Part shown: in pieces, positions 11,508-24,700 of the stretch | How positions within the stretch are numbered: the first letter of the stretch is position 1 | Layout: every line of letters begins with the position of its first letter | From: Musa acuminata AAA Group | Lineage: Eukaryota > Streptophyta > Magnoliopsida > Zingiberales > Musaceae | Reading direction: 5' to 3' | Assembly (NCBI RefSeq): GCF_036884655.1 | Contig: NC_088335.1 | Location: forward strand, 42,647,501-42,711,500 | Length of the DNA stretch: 64,000 nt | The notes under the pieces: generated by a model | Databases searched by the model: none | The model's input: only the letters and a program-made list of their open reading frames with translations | What the model was told of the DNA's origin: nothing | Translations under genes and position numbers: made by a program

Positions 11508-12689
11508 AGCCATCCAAATGATTTAAGATTAAGAATGTATTACCATCAGTTAACTATTATTGACGGCACTAATGAAGCTAACTTGATTAGGCTATTGTTA
11601 CCATAAGAAATGTATCTGAGCACTTGCAGAATGCAGTTTTGCATATATGAAAACATGAAGCAATGATGTTAAAATGATGTCTTGGTTCCTGGGCTCTGCT
11701 AATAGATCCATCAACGAACAATGCCAGTAAGAAGCTCACTGCAAAAAGTTACAGAAGCATCATATCATTAACATCTAGTGTATAAAGAGATAAGAATAGA
11801 TGATCCAGAACTACTTATGGAGACTATAACATCACAACATGACCATGCCACTTCTATAAGATCTGTTATCTCTTGCTAATATGAGAGGGAGAAACAACAT
11901 CCCAAGCATGGGTTAACATAGTTTCCCAAAGTCTTTATGCATCATCTTGTAGATTACAAGATCCTTCTTTTTGTTTCTTCCAGGCACTACAAAAGTTCCT
12001 GAATATGTATAAGACCCAAAAGGCATTAAACAGGAATGCAACAGTGTATCCATTATGTATCTTGTTTGATCAGTACACATTTCCTTTACGGTTGACATCT
12101 TGCTCCATTGCTAAGAATTTTCTTCTTGATAAGGATTCCAATACATCGATTCCAATACATCAGTCCTTTCGAGAAAAAAAAAAAATTCCATACTATATGA
12201 TGTCAGGTTAGGTCATTCATCAATTTTTGCTGCTTGTAGTGCATGACCTGATGACCCTTCTCCAACCTCACACAAATTTGCCTATTTAGTCTGACATAAT
12301 TGTGGGTGTAAGTTTTATACATTTTGTGCTTTTAGAAAAAAAAAGGACAAAAATGTACAAGACTAGAATTTTTCAGTATCTTCATATCATACGGAAAAGA
12401 GCAGAAATGTTCACATTCAAATTTCAATGCTGTGAGCATCCTTGACCAACAAAAGCATGGAAAATAATACTGCAAAAACTTGTAAAGTGGGCATTAAGTG
12501 CTTAAGTTCCCATTTGGCATGTACTGATATGGAATTAAAGCATACATTATTGAAGAAAACTCTACTAGAACTTAATGTGTTATGCCACCGATTAAATCCA
12601 TTAAGTAGCAGATAAATATACACATTAAAAAGACTTAACCTGAGAAAGGACAGGGTGCTGAATATTTAATGCATATAGACATCAGCATT
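11508..12689. other. Probable intron of the kinase-PP2C relic
   Basis: AT-rich DNA between the gypsy element and the kinase exon relic. I find no convincing exon. A minus-strand stretch near 11990 (SGTFVVPGR) faintly recalls the PP2C start but is too weak to call. Confidence 0.4.
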
Positions 12690-12873
12690 ATGATCTCTTG
12701 ATGAATACTGCAAAACCATAGACATCTGACTTTTCTGTATGTATATCGGTCCTCAGAAATTCTGCTGCCATGTAGATGAGAATTCCCACCATGTTTCTTT
12801 TGTTAAAACCACCAGTAGGCTTGCCAAACAATCTCTTATTCTCAACTGGCATATGTTGAAAACTGTAGAACAA
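12690..12873 (-). pseudogene. Protein kinase + PP2C-like pseudogene, kinase exon relic
   Basis: The minus strand reads GKPTGGFNKRNMVGILIYMA then AEFLRTDIHTEKSDVYGFAV, ending in a stop. This matches activation-segment subdomains VIII-IX of the kinase-PP2C fusion family. In the usual GTLIYMAPE motif here GT has become GI and APE has become AAE, and the frame closes early. It is the upstream part of the relic at 640-2925: the two are colinear on the same strand and separated by the gypsy element. I could not find the N-terminal kinase lobe (ATP-binding loop, HRD and DFG motifs) in 12.9-14.4 kb. Confidence 0.8.
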
Positions 12874-14456
12874 CTGGAGCTCTAAGGGAAGAAAGACTCA
12901 AAAAGTGTACTTTTTCTATAAGGGAAAATTCATCACAGAATGTGCAACTATATGTGAATTATAGTTCTTAAAGAGTTCTCCCACTGATAACATTGCAAAA
13001 TTTTCCTAAAACAAAAAGAATGTAAACAACTACCCAAAACAATGTTTTTAAACAATGAAGTCCATCATAAGAAAGTCATAACTAATGCTGGATATACCCT
13101 CAACAATCACTAATAAAAACAATCCAGATCATACTTCATAGAGGTTCAGCTTAAAGGAACAGGTCTACAAAGTACAATCATGTTTTATGACATACTCACC
13201 ATTGACCAACTAACTTGTAAACGGACTAAAAGGTATTCCCAGGACAAGCTAGCTTTAAACCCAGAAGGAAATTGATAACGAAAGAAGACAGACAAAACAA
13301 GTTCAAAGAAAAGACCCAAGTTAGTGAACGAACAATTATATTCAAAAAATAAATAACATGCAGTAAATCTCCATTTAATTTATTCAGTTTCTCCTGTTTA
13401 GAATTACAATTTATCTCACATGACATTTAAGAATCATGAGGAGAATTATTAAACTAGAAATAAGGCAGGTCATAATATCACTTAACAACCAATCTGATAA
13501 CTACGAGAAAAAATATGGCAAGGAATTTTAAAGAAATCATTTATACTATTATCTAGTCAACTAAGACTCTTAGAACTCATTTTATTGCTTTCCCATCATA
13601 TCTACTATTATCTAGCCAAAACTAGCAGTCAGTCCTAGAACTCAACATATCCTAGACCCAATACTCACTGAAATTAGTGCTACTGCTATCAAGTGTTTCC
13701 ATCTATTAAAGCAAGAATTCACATTTCCAGATTCGAACTTCAAAAAACATATTTATGCACTTAAAATCAAAAGGAAACAATGATATTCACTATCATAGAA
13801 ACAATATCAAATGCCCCCAAAACCTTGATCTAGCATTGACATATGCGGAGAACTCTTAAGATATGCACATTAACAAATATTATATTGCTGAATTACCTTC
13901 ATGCAAAGAGATCAAGCAACAGAATCATGTTCATGATGACTAAATAAATAAACAATGCATATGTATACCATTCATTCAGCAACAAGCTCTTCAGAAACTT
14001 TAGTTTAAAAGGGGGAACAAAGGATAGTCATGTACCACATTACTGCATCGATGGCCACCTCTCAAAAAAATGATTTGACAGAATGCAATCCTAAAATTTC
14101 ATAATACCATGACCACTGATAATATCGAGAACAGAAGCTAGGTACAGAGATAAGATTCCACCATTGCTATGGCCACTGAATTTACTAGCACAAGCAATCT
14201 AAGAATAGCAGCATAAACATAACTATTCTTGGTGCATCAAAGTTCTTACTAATTCTTTTTTACAGTACTACTATCACTTCCAAGCAGCAACATTTTCAGA
14301 TTCATATATTCAAACAAGCAGCATGATGACACTAGTCCGACTATCTATCATCACCTTTTACCAAAGCAACATATACCACAAACACAAGGAAGCCCATTAT
14401 CCTTATAGCCGCAAACAGAGGAGTACAAAGTCTACGAATACCCAACAGGAAGTGCT
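12874..14456. other. Spacer between kinase relic and DRT102-like gene
   Basis: AT-rich. It should contain the 3' UTR of the DRT102-like gene next to 14457 and possibly eroded 5' exons of the kinase relic. Nothing else is recognised. Confidence 0.45.
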
Positions 14457-15434
14457 TCAATTTTTTCCGCTGGCGAGCTCCTTATCAATGGCTTCCTTGG
14501 CTGCTTCCAGGTCCTCATCGAGGAAGATGTCCCAATCCCCATCCCATCTGATGAAAAACTCAGTATCGGTAAAGTATTTGACCCGGTGCACATCCCAGGC
14601 CGGTGTGAACAGGAAGTCACCATCCTCGAGGTCATAGCTCTCCTTCTTCGTCAAGTTCCACACTTTCTTCTTCCCCTTCATCACCACGAGGTCGTGTCCG
14701 AAGGTGTGGTGGTGCGCCGGCTCGACGCTCCCGGCCTTGAACTTGACGATGGCCGATGTCGGGCTCTCGCGCACGATCTTCATCTCGCCGCCAGGCATGA
14801 TCCCGACGGGCTCAAATTTGATGCCTTTCCTCAAGCAGCAGATGGCGCAAGTGGAGGCGGCAGAGGAGGGGTTGGGGATGGCGGCCATCTCGGCGGTGGC
14901 GTTGTCGAGGAAAGCCTGGATATCGTCCGGCCAGTCGACGCCGCCAGATGCGGGGCAGGGGGCTTTGAAGGGAGTATGAAGCCAGGCGTCGACGATCTTG
15001 ACGGCGTCATCGGGGGCGGTGTTCATGCCGGACACGGCGAGCACGTTGCAAGAGCTGATGGAGCGGGCGTTGACGGCGTCGCCGGCGGAGGAGCAAGTGG
15101 CGGCGTACACACGGGGGAACTTGTTGGCGAACATGGAGACGCCGACGCCGGTGCCGCAGGAGAGGAGCCCGCGGGTCTCCGGCGAGGATCCACCAGAGGC
15201 GGAGGAGCTGACGAGGCGGCCGACCTGCTCGGCGATGGAGTAGTACTTATCACTGCCTAGGTCAACGACTTCGACGCCAGGGAGGGAGCGGAGGTAAGCG
15301 ACAAGGGCGTCCTTGAGATTGCAACCGAAGAAATCGGCGCCGGCGTAGATCTTAAGGGCGGGGGTGCCGGACGGCGGCGCCGCAGTGCCGTTCTCCTCCG
15401 TGGGTGCCGCGATGACGTTACCGTCCGAAGCCAT
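14457..15434 (-). CDS. DRT102: DRT102-like protein: RpiB/LacA-type sugar isomerase domain + cupin
   Basis: Single-exon gene for 325 residues, close to the roughly 300-residue Arabidopsis DRT102 (DNA-damage-repair/toleration protein), named for partial rescue of repair-deficient E. coli. Residues about 28-180 form a RpiB/LacAB sugar-phosphate isomerase-like domain with YAGADFFGCNLKDAL (30-44) and the signature SCGTGVGVSMFANKFPRVYAA (92-112). Residues about 205-305 form a cupin with HHHTFGHD (241-248) and the second motif FTPAWDVHRV (276-285). The biochemical substrate is not established. I chose the ATG at 15434 because the protein then starts MASDGN; the 26 codons upstream come from the GA repeat of the leader. 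The coding region is much richer in GC than its surroundings, as in many monocot genes. Frame intact. Confidence 0.93.
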   Translation of the reverse strand: MASDGNVIAAPTEENGTAAPPSGTPALKIYAGADFFGCNLKDALVAYLRSLPGVEVVDLGSDKYYSIAEQVGRLVSSSASGGSSPETRGLLSCGTGVGVSMFANKFPRVYAATCSSAGDAVNARSISSCNVLAVSGMNTAPDDAVKIVDAWLHTPFKAPCPASGGVDWPDDIQAFLDNATAEMAAIPNPSSAASTCAICCLRKGIKFEPVGIMPGGEMKIVRESPTSAIVKFKAGSVEPAHHHTFGHDLVVMKGKKKVWNLTKKESYDLEDGDFLFTPAWDVHRVKYFTDTEFFIRWDGDWDIFLDEDLEAAKEAIDKELASGKN

Positions 15435-15454
15435 CTCTCTCTCTCTCTCTCTCT
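15435..15454 (-). repeat. (GA)10 microsatellite in the DRT102-like 5' UTR
   Basis: Plus-strand (CT)10 directly next to the start codon. GA tracts are common in plant leaders and core promoters; any regulatory role here is inference. Confidence 0.8.
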
Positions 15455-15545
15455 CGTCCTCTCGTCTTCTCGTTTGGGAGAGGGTTGAGTGAGCAGAAGA
15501 ACCGATACCCAAGGAAACATTTGCAAATAAGTCCTATAATATTTC

Positions 15546-15558
15546 GATTTATATAAAA
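15546..15558 (-). promoter_or_regulatory. TATA box of the DRT102-like gene
   Basis: The minus strand reads TTTTATATAAAT about 115 bases upstream of the start codon, which would give a leader of roughly 85 nt. Confidence 0.5.
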
Positions 15559-15559
15559 G

Positions 15560-18500
15560 CCTCTCAAGAAATTATAAAAAAGCCCATATGAATTCTCATC
15601 AACATAAACACTCATTATTGTATATGGTTGCAATTTAATCCTCAATAATTCGTTTTTTCTATATGGGTCCAATTGAAACTCATATATAATTTGGCATAAG
15701 AGTGTCCAATCGAGGTGGCTCCGAGATGACTTCTCGAAGGTGATACTTTGTACTAAGATTGATACTGAAAAAATAATTTTAATATTCAAATTAATTCGAT
15801 GACTTTTTTAGATATGATTTTTTTTAAAAAAAGAATTCTTTATTAGCTTTTATACTTGATTTTAGAGGGAATAGATTATAATTATCCCAATGTCTCTTTT
15901 TGAAGTTTTGTCCATATAAATGATAGTAAAGAGATAACCTCGAATGATCTGTCTGGAACTATTGTCTACGGGAGCAAATAGAAAAAACGTGACTTGGATA
16001 TTTTCACGTGATGTTTAAATATCAGATAATGATTGACAATTAATATATTTTTATTAATAAAAATAAAAAAAAATATTTTATATAATTTTTTTAAAGAAAT
16101 TTGTGAAAATAAAGATATAAAGATAATTAATATCATTAGGTTTAACAATAAGATATTACTTATGGGATGCCAAAGATTTCGATATAAAATAATATGAGTG
16201 GGAAGAAAAGATGCGGAGCAATTATTGATGCCGATCTGTGCAGAAATGGACGGTGGATGTGAGGTTCTCTGGAAACTTCTTTCTAGCCAACCGGTGGAAG
16301 TTGTCGTCACCTGGAGATCCGACGAGCCTTCCACGAAATGATACGTCAATTAGCATAAACCAGCTGTACCGCTTCTTTATGATTACTGGATATCATCGAG
16401 AGAGGAATCCATCCAATAAAATAGGGAGAAATCATCAATTCTTTATGTTAGGTATTACGGTCGTTGTTTTGATCCCTCACCTTAGAAACAAATATATTTG
16501 TCAGTAAATCAATTGGTGTATCTGTAAACATGGACAAATCCTCCAAAATAAGTCTTAAGTTTTTTTTATCTTTTTCTGCATAATATTTTATTTACTATTT
16601 ATTTATATAGAGTGTTTTTTATTTATTAAAAGATAAATTTATTCTTAGTCTCCGCTTTATCATCTCACATCGAGAGTAGATGGATCCTGAATGTTGTTGG
16701 TCTCTTGAATCTAATCGAGAGAGACAAAAATCTTAGGCTACGGTAGAGTCGACGGGGCGAACGATGTAATGGTTGGAGAGAAGATAGTAAATGTCATCGA
16801 AGCTAAGAGTAGGCAATGAGAACATAGAGTTCAAATGAGAGATTGTAAGGCTCTACCATAAACGTTATCACCCTCTAACCTAACGCGAGACCCCGTCGAA
16901 GGATAAGAACAAGGACAAGGGTGGTGAGATAGAGACAACAAGTGATCACAATGTGACAAAGGTGACAACTAACGGTGATGATGAGACAAAGGCGATAATC
17001 AATGTGACGAAGTCCAAGAATAATCTCATCTTTTATGATAAAAGAGATGCTTAGCAAAAATAAACAAAAATATATATGCTTCACAAAAATATTAAAAAAA
17101 TAAAAACATGAAATTTTCTTAGAGAATTTACCCTACAAAGAGAATGTGGGAAAATTAAATGTCAACGTTGGCATCTTGGAGAACAGATCATGGATGTGAG
17201 TTCTATGAGATCTATTAGTTGTTGGTCAAGCAAATTATTTATTCGCTTTAGCTAATTTGATATAGAACTTTATAAAATCTAATAAAGAAGAAACATTGGG
17301 GACAAAAGTGGGGTAGGAGTGATAGTGATCTGTAATGATATTGCTGAGCCTGTAATAGTAGAGAGAGATTGCTTAACATTGAGAGGCATCAGGCACATAT
17401 GCTTGAAAATTCCACTTAAAATATGATGTAACCTTAGGGTTTTTATTCCAGCCTAGAAGATCAAGATTCAGACGAGAGCACAAGCCTAAATTGATCATAT
17501 GCAGCTCCAAATTCTCTTGGCTTCAGAAGAGCAAAAAGCTTATGTCTTTTGGAAATTCCTTACAATCTCAAACTAAATACAGTCTATATATATGCATGTA
17601 TATATTGTACATATGGAGATTAAACTCCAGAATATACCGGTCGCGTAATATGGTGCTGATGGCAAGCCTCAAAAGCAGAATTTTTTCTTCTGCAAACCAG
17701 AGAAGAAAAGTTGTGAATAGGAAATCACATGAATATTTCTACAATTACAGGATGATATCATATGTGCAGCTCACCAGTTGAAACAAATGATAATTATGGA
17801 CATCAAGTAATCTCAAAAGATCAGCATTGGATTTCTCAGACTTGCACTAACTATGATTTTAGAATGCTGGTTGGATGTACACAGCAAATGTTGTTTGATA
17901 TGGCACTTCTTGAAATCATGAATAAAAATGACAATATTACAGTAGTATAAATTGACCACAGGAATGAAAGGGGAAAGAACACCACCCCTTCACCATAAAC
18001 TATTGTCTCCATTCAGATGATAATCACAAATGGATGCTATCAACTATCTTCTGAACCCTATACATATGATGCTTTTTGACCTTTAATACTTCTTTTTCAT
18101 ATATAATAGTTCCTTGTCAGTATAGCACCTAATCCTGCTGATCCTAGGGAGTCATTAGAATGATTAAAGCTGATGAGTGGTGAAAACAGAAGCCCCATGC
18201 TTTGTTTTATCTTTAGATCTTATGATGTCAGTGATGATTAAGAAAAAAAACAATTGCTAACTCACTGCTGCAGTCACATTGTTCGACCAGATATTAGTTT
18301 TAAACAAAGAGAAGAAGTGGTCTGTGCAAAGGGACCCACCAATGCGAAATCTCAGTAGGGGCATTGTACACAATTAATGAGGTTGTTGGCAAAAATGACT
18401 AACAATGGGACAGACTATCAGAAGGTGGCTGCTCACCATTCCTTAAATCACTTCCAAAATCCATAGAGGTAACCTATAGGAGTGCATAATATAGAGAAAG

Positions 18501-18764
18501 AAACAGAGACCATATGACTGGCATGTGTGAGCTGGGACTTGTGTAATATATGTTCATCTAAGTTCTCTTTGATAATGTCCCAAATAGAAAAACAAAAGTG
18601 TCACTAAAAGCTGAGACTTAACTAAAAATGTATGCAATTGGAAAAACATCAGTTGCTTTAAGAATGATGAATCATGAAACCATAATGTAGGTGGTGCCTT
18701 CCCTTTGAATTAAACACACAAAATACATGTCAAAAATTAAGAATTATATTGGAGGAAAACATAT
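15560..18764. other. Intergenic spacer
   Basis: AT-rich, between the promoter of the DRT102-like gene and the 3' end of the SFH gene. A plus-strand reading frame at 17762-17950 ends in KNDNITVV, resembling the PP2C DNITV motif, but nothing else in it is recognisable. The 3' UTR of the SFH gene should lie just below 18765. Confidence 0.45.
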
Positions 18765-21700
18765 TTACCAGTAACTCACCCGAAATTTAGCGTGCCTTTG
18801 CTGGTCAATATATGCAAGCAGTTCCTCTTGTCCTATCAAAGCTTCATATAGAGCCTGTTCAGAAACAAAGCGTTGATGATAAATACTCATCATTTTATTA
18901 AGAAGTGGAAGTTTGGAACTCCATATATGAGAAGCAAAATAGATTATCAGCATTTACTTCATCAATCATGTCAATACTACTGATTTGAGATCCCAATTCA
19001 TCTACATTGGTTACAGTAGACTGCAAATAAATTTGTTGTTATCCAAAATATAAAGTCAAAGCTAACCTTTTTTGTAGCAATAAGCTCAGCCTCTAATGCA
19101 TCCACTCGGCGAACAGCAGCATCAAGCAATTCTTCTTTCTCGTAAGGCATTTTTGATGGTTTTGCTTGAAGTTCATCAACTTTTTCCTCTAGCTCTCCCA
19201 ACCTTTTTAAGACAGAGGAAAGCAGATCTACTTCTTTGTAAAAAGGGGAAGGTGAAGGTGGCCGAAATTCCTCTTTAGGCATATGATCTAGGTCATATTC
19301 AGGAGAGTAGAGATCAAACTCGTGTGTTTTCTCCGGGAGTTTTTTAGTCACACGACTTGTGACTGAACAGAACATTGCATAAAGGGTCATAATGAAGGCA
19401 GTAAGCCATGTAATAACTTGAACATGAATTCCATTTGATGGCAGACTCATGTCAAACAACCGAAATCTACCTGCATCAAGCAAATTGGTGTGACTAGCCA
19501 AGACTATCATCAATACAAAAGATAGTAAATCAGCTATGGAAAAAATCAATTGCATTAAGACATGGATTAAATTAGACTTTATGCTCTGGCTTCAAAATGG
19601 GGTAGGTCATACTGAAATAAAAATGTGAATCTATAAAATAGTTGGACTATCCGTGGAGTGGATCTAGGTTTGGCATTACTGTATTTGTTATTGTAAAGTA
19701 GGTTATAATTGTGCTCCAGTGCAAAAACCTTGTTAATCCATAAGCCACAGGCTCACAGCACCAACACTATTAGCCTCAATAAAGCAGCTTTATTTTATTG
19801 TTAAAGTAGAATTTTCTGGAATATGGAAGTAGAGATCTTGATTCCAAATTTTCATAGAAAATGCAACTTTAGCACCAATTCAAGTTTTCACGGAGAGGAT
19901 TCACAAATATAAACATAGGAAGAATGTAAAAGGCAAGGTTGACTGCACCAAACAGACTGTTGTAGCTTGTTTCCAACTTTCTGTCATGTGCAGTAGTTCT
20001 CAATCCATCTTACCACCATATCATTCATTTATCATCATGGTTGACCCAAACTTACTATTAATAGATGAAGAATAAGAAGGGCAATGCAAGTAAAGAAAAG
20101 GTTAACAGCATTTGTGTTCAATTATTTTTCATTAGCAGCTTCGGGAAGCTACAGATACATAATCAAAGCAGGAAAACTATCCCAACTGAGAAATAGGTCA
20201 ACGAGATCAGCTGATATCTTAGCAGACTAGTCTCGTTGCAGATGTATATATGTGTAATTTTTAGTTCAGAAGGTTGAATATAAGCAAATAAAGGATGACC
20301 ATTATAACAGCTTCAACATAATCAACTGCAAGTTCACAAACCTTCGGAGGAAGGGTGTACCGAACTAGAATTTTGATTCTTCCACGCTGCATCTACCGCC
20401 TTGTCAACCATGGGCACACAATCTTCATACTCAGAAGAGCCACCAGAGACCCTAGCCTTTCCTAACATTTTGGCTTGCATATTTTTGACCTGTTTAATAA
20501 ATCTAGTAGCATTACCAAATTTCACAACAGTACAAGGTTGAGATGCTTCAATGATGATTATTTACTTAATTGCAAAAAAATAACCATACACATATTACTA
20601 TTGCTTTTGTCATTTCAATGAATTCCAAAAGGATATAAAGCAGCAGCTCTTGGGATTAGGGGATCTTCAATTAAAAAAGGAATAATAACAGATTAATTAT
20701 TCTTTGAAAAATAGATTATTATCTCACGTCTTTCAAAATAAATTCCTTGCAAATTATTGCTCTCAGATTTTACCCAATAAAATTTTACTGATAACCTATT
20801 TAACTCAAACGAAGCAATTGTTCACCTCTTCATGAACAGGGGTCAACTGAGGTTTATGGATATAATTGATAGGTCTTCTTGAATAACCAATGTCTTCAGG
20901 TTCTGAGCCAGACTCTGCAGTAGATGTATCACTTCCTTTTATCTGGTACACAAACCAAATGGCATTTACAAACAGTATAAAACCTGGTAAAGAGAAGCAA
21001 CTATTGCAGTTCTTACTGCTGGGTATCGCGGCTTAGCATAAGCAATAATCTTTCCTTCGCTGTTTGAAACAGTAACAATTTGCCTAGCACATTGTGCTTC
21101 ACCATTAAGAATCATCTGCTTACCATCCAAACCATCAAATATTATCTATCTAAAGATAGTAAAATGTTTGTGTGAGTGTATAAGTTTGTGTGTGCAAGTA
21201 TGTGTGTGTGTGTGCTCATTTGTCTGTATAGAGAGTGATAGAGAAAAGACCTTTAATATATTAGGGTCTTTCCATGGACCTCGATCAGACCTAAGGCATC
21301 CACCATACTCAGTGCATGTACAACAACCACCAAAGAACTCCGGCAACTCACTACAGAATCCAGATCCACAGCTCAGACGATGAGACAAAGAGAAGAAAGA
21401 AAAATTGGTTCCATAAAACAACACACATATAAACATAAAAAAGGGAAAGACCTGGAATCAATTACTTCAAGCAGCTTATTTTGGTATTTTGTGCCAAGAA
21501 CCTGAAGAATAGTTGCAAATAGTACATTGTCATTTACATAATTCACAGAAAAAGGAACTATTAGTTGTGACACAAGATGGAACTAGCTTACATGAATCTT
21601 AGAAGTAGTTTTTGGATCAAGAAATGACTTCACAGTATTCCATAAAAGCTTAAAACCTGAACCAGCATTAATTATAAACATCCGGCATAGCGTCTGCAGA

Positions 21701-24700
21701 AAAGAATAAAATTGTTAAAAATAGTTATTCAGGTGGCTTTAAACAAGAAGTCATGTCCCATCTATTTAAGGTCCACCTATGTGGATATTTTCTAACCATT
21801 ATGCTCCATCTAGATGACTTTCAAAAGACAATTGAAATTCATATGGAAAAAACAGAGAAAGATTCCAAGCTAAAATTGGATAGTAGAAAAAGGAAACAAA
21901 AAGAAGCTAAACAAAATAATATGCAAATAAATTATATACCTCTGGATAATTATCATTGTCAATTTTTTGTAATCGGATGATCAGTTCTCTTGCAGCCTTC
22001 GTAAAGTTTTTCAGACCCTAAAGGAAAAGAGATTCATCAGTAACTTGTTAGTTACAGCATTGCAATTGAAGTTGTATAACATTTGCAACTAAGTCATCCA
22101 CAGTGAAGTAAAAGAATGTTAATAACATACCACGCCTTGGACATCTAGAATTGTTGTGCTGGAATCAATGTGCCTTTTTGCAGCAATCGAGCAAGCTGGA
22201 AACCTAAGTAAGAAGCACCTCTCAAACTCTTTCACATGATATTTTATGTAACGATCCATAGTTGTCACTTGCATTAGCTTGTTAGCATCAACTTTTCCAA
22301 GCATTTCAATGTAGACTGGTCTACCCTCTTTATCCACACCATGATAACCTTGTGGATAGTACTTTAGAACCTCTTCTATCTCTGTATAATCAAAATCCTG
22401 ATGAAGAGAAAATTAAAAAAATTATCATCTTCAATAAAGTCGGATATCAAAACTAACTAAATATTTCGAATAGAGGAACACTGAGGTATGACCAGGACAA
22501 GACATTCCAAAAATGGAAACTGAATAGATTGGTCATGGTGTACATTAGGACTATCCACCATGTTAAGTATATTATACACCCATGTATGATTACTGTTACC
22601 TAGAATGTCAAAGATGAAGGGCCTAAGTAGTTTCAATCAACTTGTTCTACAAATGGACTCAGTATAACTCAAAAAGAAACCTTATATGGATTTCTGCAAG
22701 ATACAAGCTAACCAGAGTCATCGAGTCTTACATGACTACCAACTTGAGGTGGACTAATAAAAAATACTTTGCACAAATCGAGAATTGGTTTTAAGTGAAT
22801 CACTCCTGATAATTTCTTGTTAAAATTGCAAGGGGGCAAAAGCTCATGTTGGTGAGCCTCTTTTTCAGCATTTTAATTATTTCATATATTTTTAACACAC
22901 TCTAAATTGTTCTCCATCTTTTTCCCTCTGAGTGATAAGATGTACTTCATCATCTATGCTAATGCACAAAGCAAATGGTTTTGTTGTGTACAAATATGTT
23001 GAAAGCATTGTGAAAGATGAGACTGTTGTCAATGCAATTATTGGGAAAGGTCAATGGACGTGGTTGTACTCCTGTTTAAGTAAACGAGCATCTATGACTG
23101 TAGCCATAGCCCTAATTACTAAGGTCATAAAGAAACAACCACACTACATCATCCTCTATTCAGTTCTTTTCAATTGCATAAAAAAATATTTTTTTCTGCA
23201 AGTCCTAAAATATCAACAACAATTAATGAGGAGAAATCAATTTGTACAATACCTCAATAATAGTGTCAGCACCAAAATCTTGCCTCCATTTAAGCATTTC
23301 TGACCACATGTGCTTCGTTTTCTCAGTATCAAATTTTCGTGCTTTCAGAAATCTAAAGGTAAAAAATGCCATAAGATAGATTAATAATAAATAGTTTTTA
23401 ATGAAATAATAATAAAAATATTAGCATGAGAGCTAATATTTTGACAAGAAAAACAATATCTTTGATTTAGCATGAACAGATCTATAAAATTGTGTATATG
23501 AATGTAAAATAAGTGACCCTTTCTTGGATGAGCACAAGGTCATAAAGCCAAGACAATTACACTGAGAAGAAGGATCACTTGCAACAATCCAATAAAGCAT
23601 TTATCAGATATACAACCACCAAGACGTTCAATTGGTTGAGCTTTTCTCACATGAGCACACAACCATCAAATGAAGATGAAAGATGATTTACAACAAACTA
23701 CGCAGAGGTTATTACAGAACAATCACTAAGTAATTCAAGTAGTCCTTTTATTATCATAACAATCTAGTGGTTACGCCAATGGTTTGAGTACTACTTCCAA
23801 GCAATGGTGTTATATGCAATAGCATTTTGAACTCTTGATCTAACCTCATATAGTGGATCAAGATATTGAGATGTCTTTTCTATAACTTAGTGCATGTACA
23901 TTCTAATCTGTGTCCAAGAAAAGTACTACAAGAATGCACACTCTAATTATTTATGGTTATTGTGGAGAAGAATCCAAGAACCATAAGAATCTCGAACTCT
24001 GGTTGTCCTAATGTCACATTAATTTACTCAAATATTGGAAAACTAAAGGAGATAATCTCTTATTTCTATAGAAGGATCATCTTCCACATATTATATAGAT
24101 TTGCATCAGGTGTCATTTTATAAGATAGTGTCTTGATTAGAAAGAATTCGGCTTACAGTTGCTCAAAATAGAAAAGAATGCCAATATATTTTACTTCAAG
24201 TGACAAACAACACATAAACTAGTAAGGTGGGAAAACAGTATCTTCAGCATTTATTGAAGGTCATGTGCATAAATTTTAAAGCAAAACTACATTAAAAGTA
24301 TATGATAGGTTACCTCAACATCATATGATAATCATCATGTTTTGATGGTAACAATTCATCCTGAATTAGGGACTGGCGAAATGAATCAACAGCACGCAGC
24401 TCTTCAATGTCTCTTATATCCTCAATTGAAACAGAGCTAACGCGAGTGTCAAGCTTCTTTCTGCTCTTTCTCCTTAAAGAATGTCTGAATCTAGTTGATG
24501 CACTTATGGCTTTTTTCTTCAAAGAACCAATTCTTGTCCTCCTTTCGTCTTCTGAGTTCTCAACATCTGATTTCCGCTCTTTTTTCTCATCATGACTGGA
24601 GAACCCCTCGAAGCCTGCAACTCAATAACAAAAATCAACCACCACAATCTAACTTCTAGAAAGCATCATATATCATCAGAAGTGTGTCCAGCAGACCAAT

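Noticed and set aside
12417..12623. 68-codon minus-strand frame as a kinase N-lobe exon
   Set aside because: No Gly-rich loop, VAVKK, HRD or DFG motif, and it lies downstream of the subdomain VIII exon, the wrong order.
14586..15260. 224-codon plus-strand reading frame opposite the DRT102-like gene
   Set aside because: Antisense shadow of a GC-rich exon; composition is Gly/Asp/Val-rich with no domain, while the minus strand encodes a recognised protein.
15418..15789. Frames extending upstream of the DRT102-like start
   Set aside because: They run through the GA microsatellite (Arg-Glu repeats) and AT-rich promoter; the MASDGN start fits the family.
22932..23303. 123-codon plus-strand frame in SFH intron 3
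   Set aside because: It runs into exon 3 antisense, shows no domain and looks like chance.
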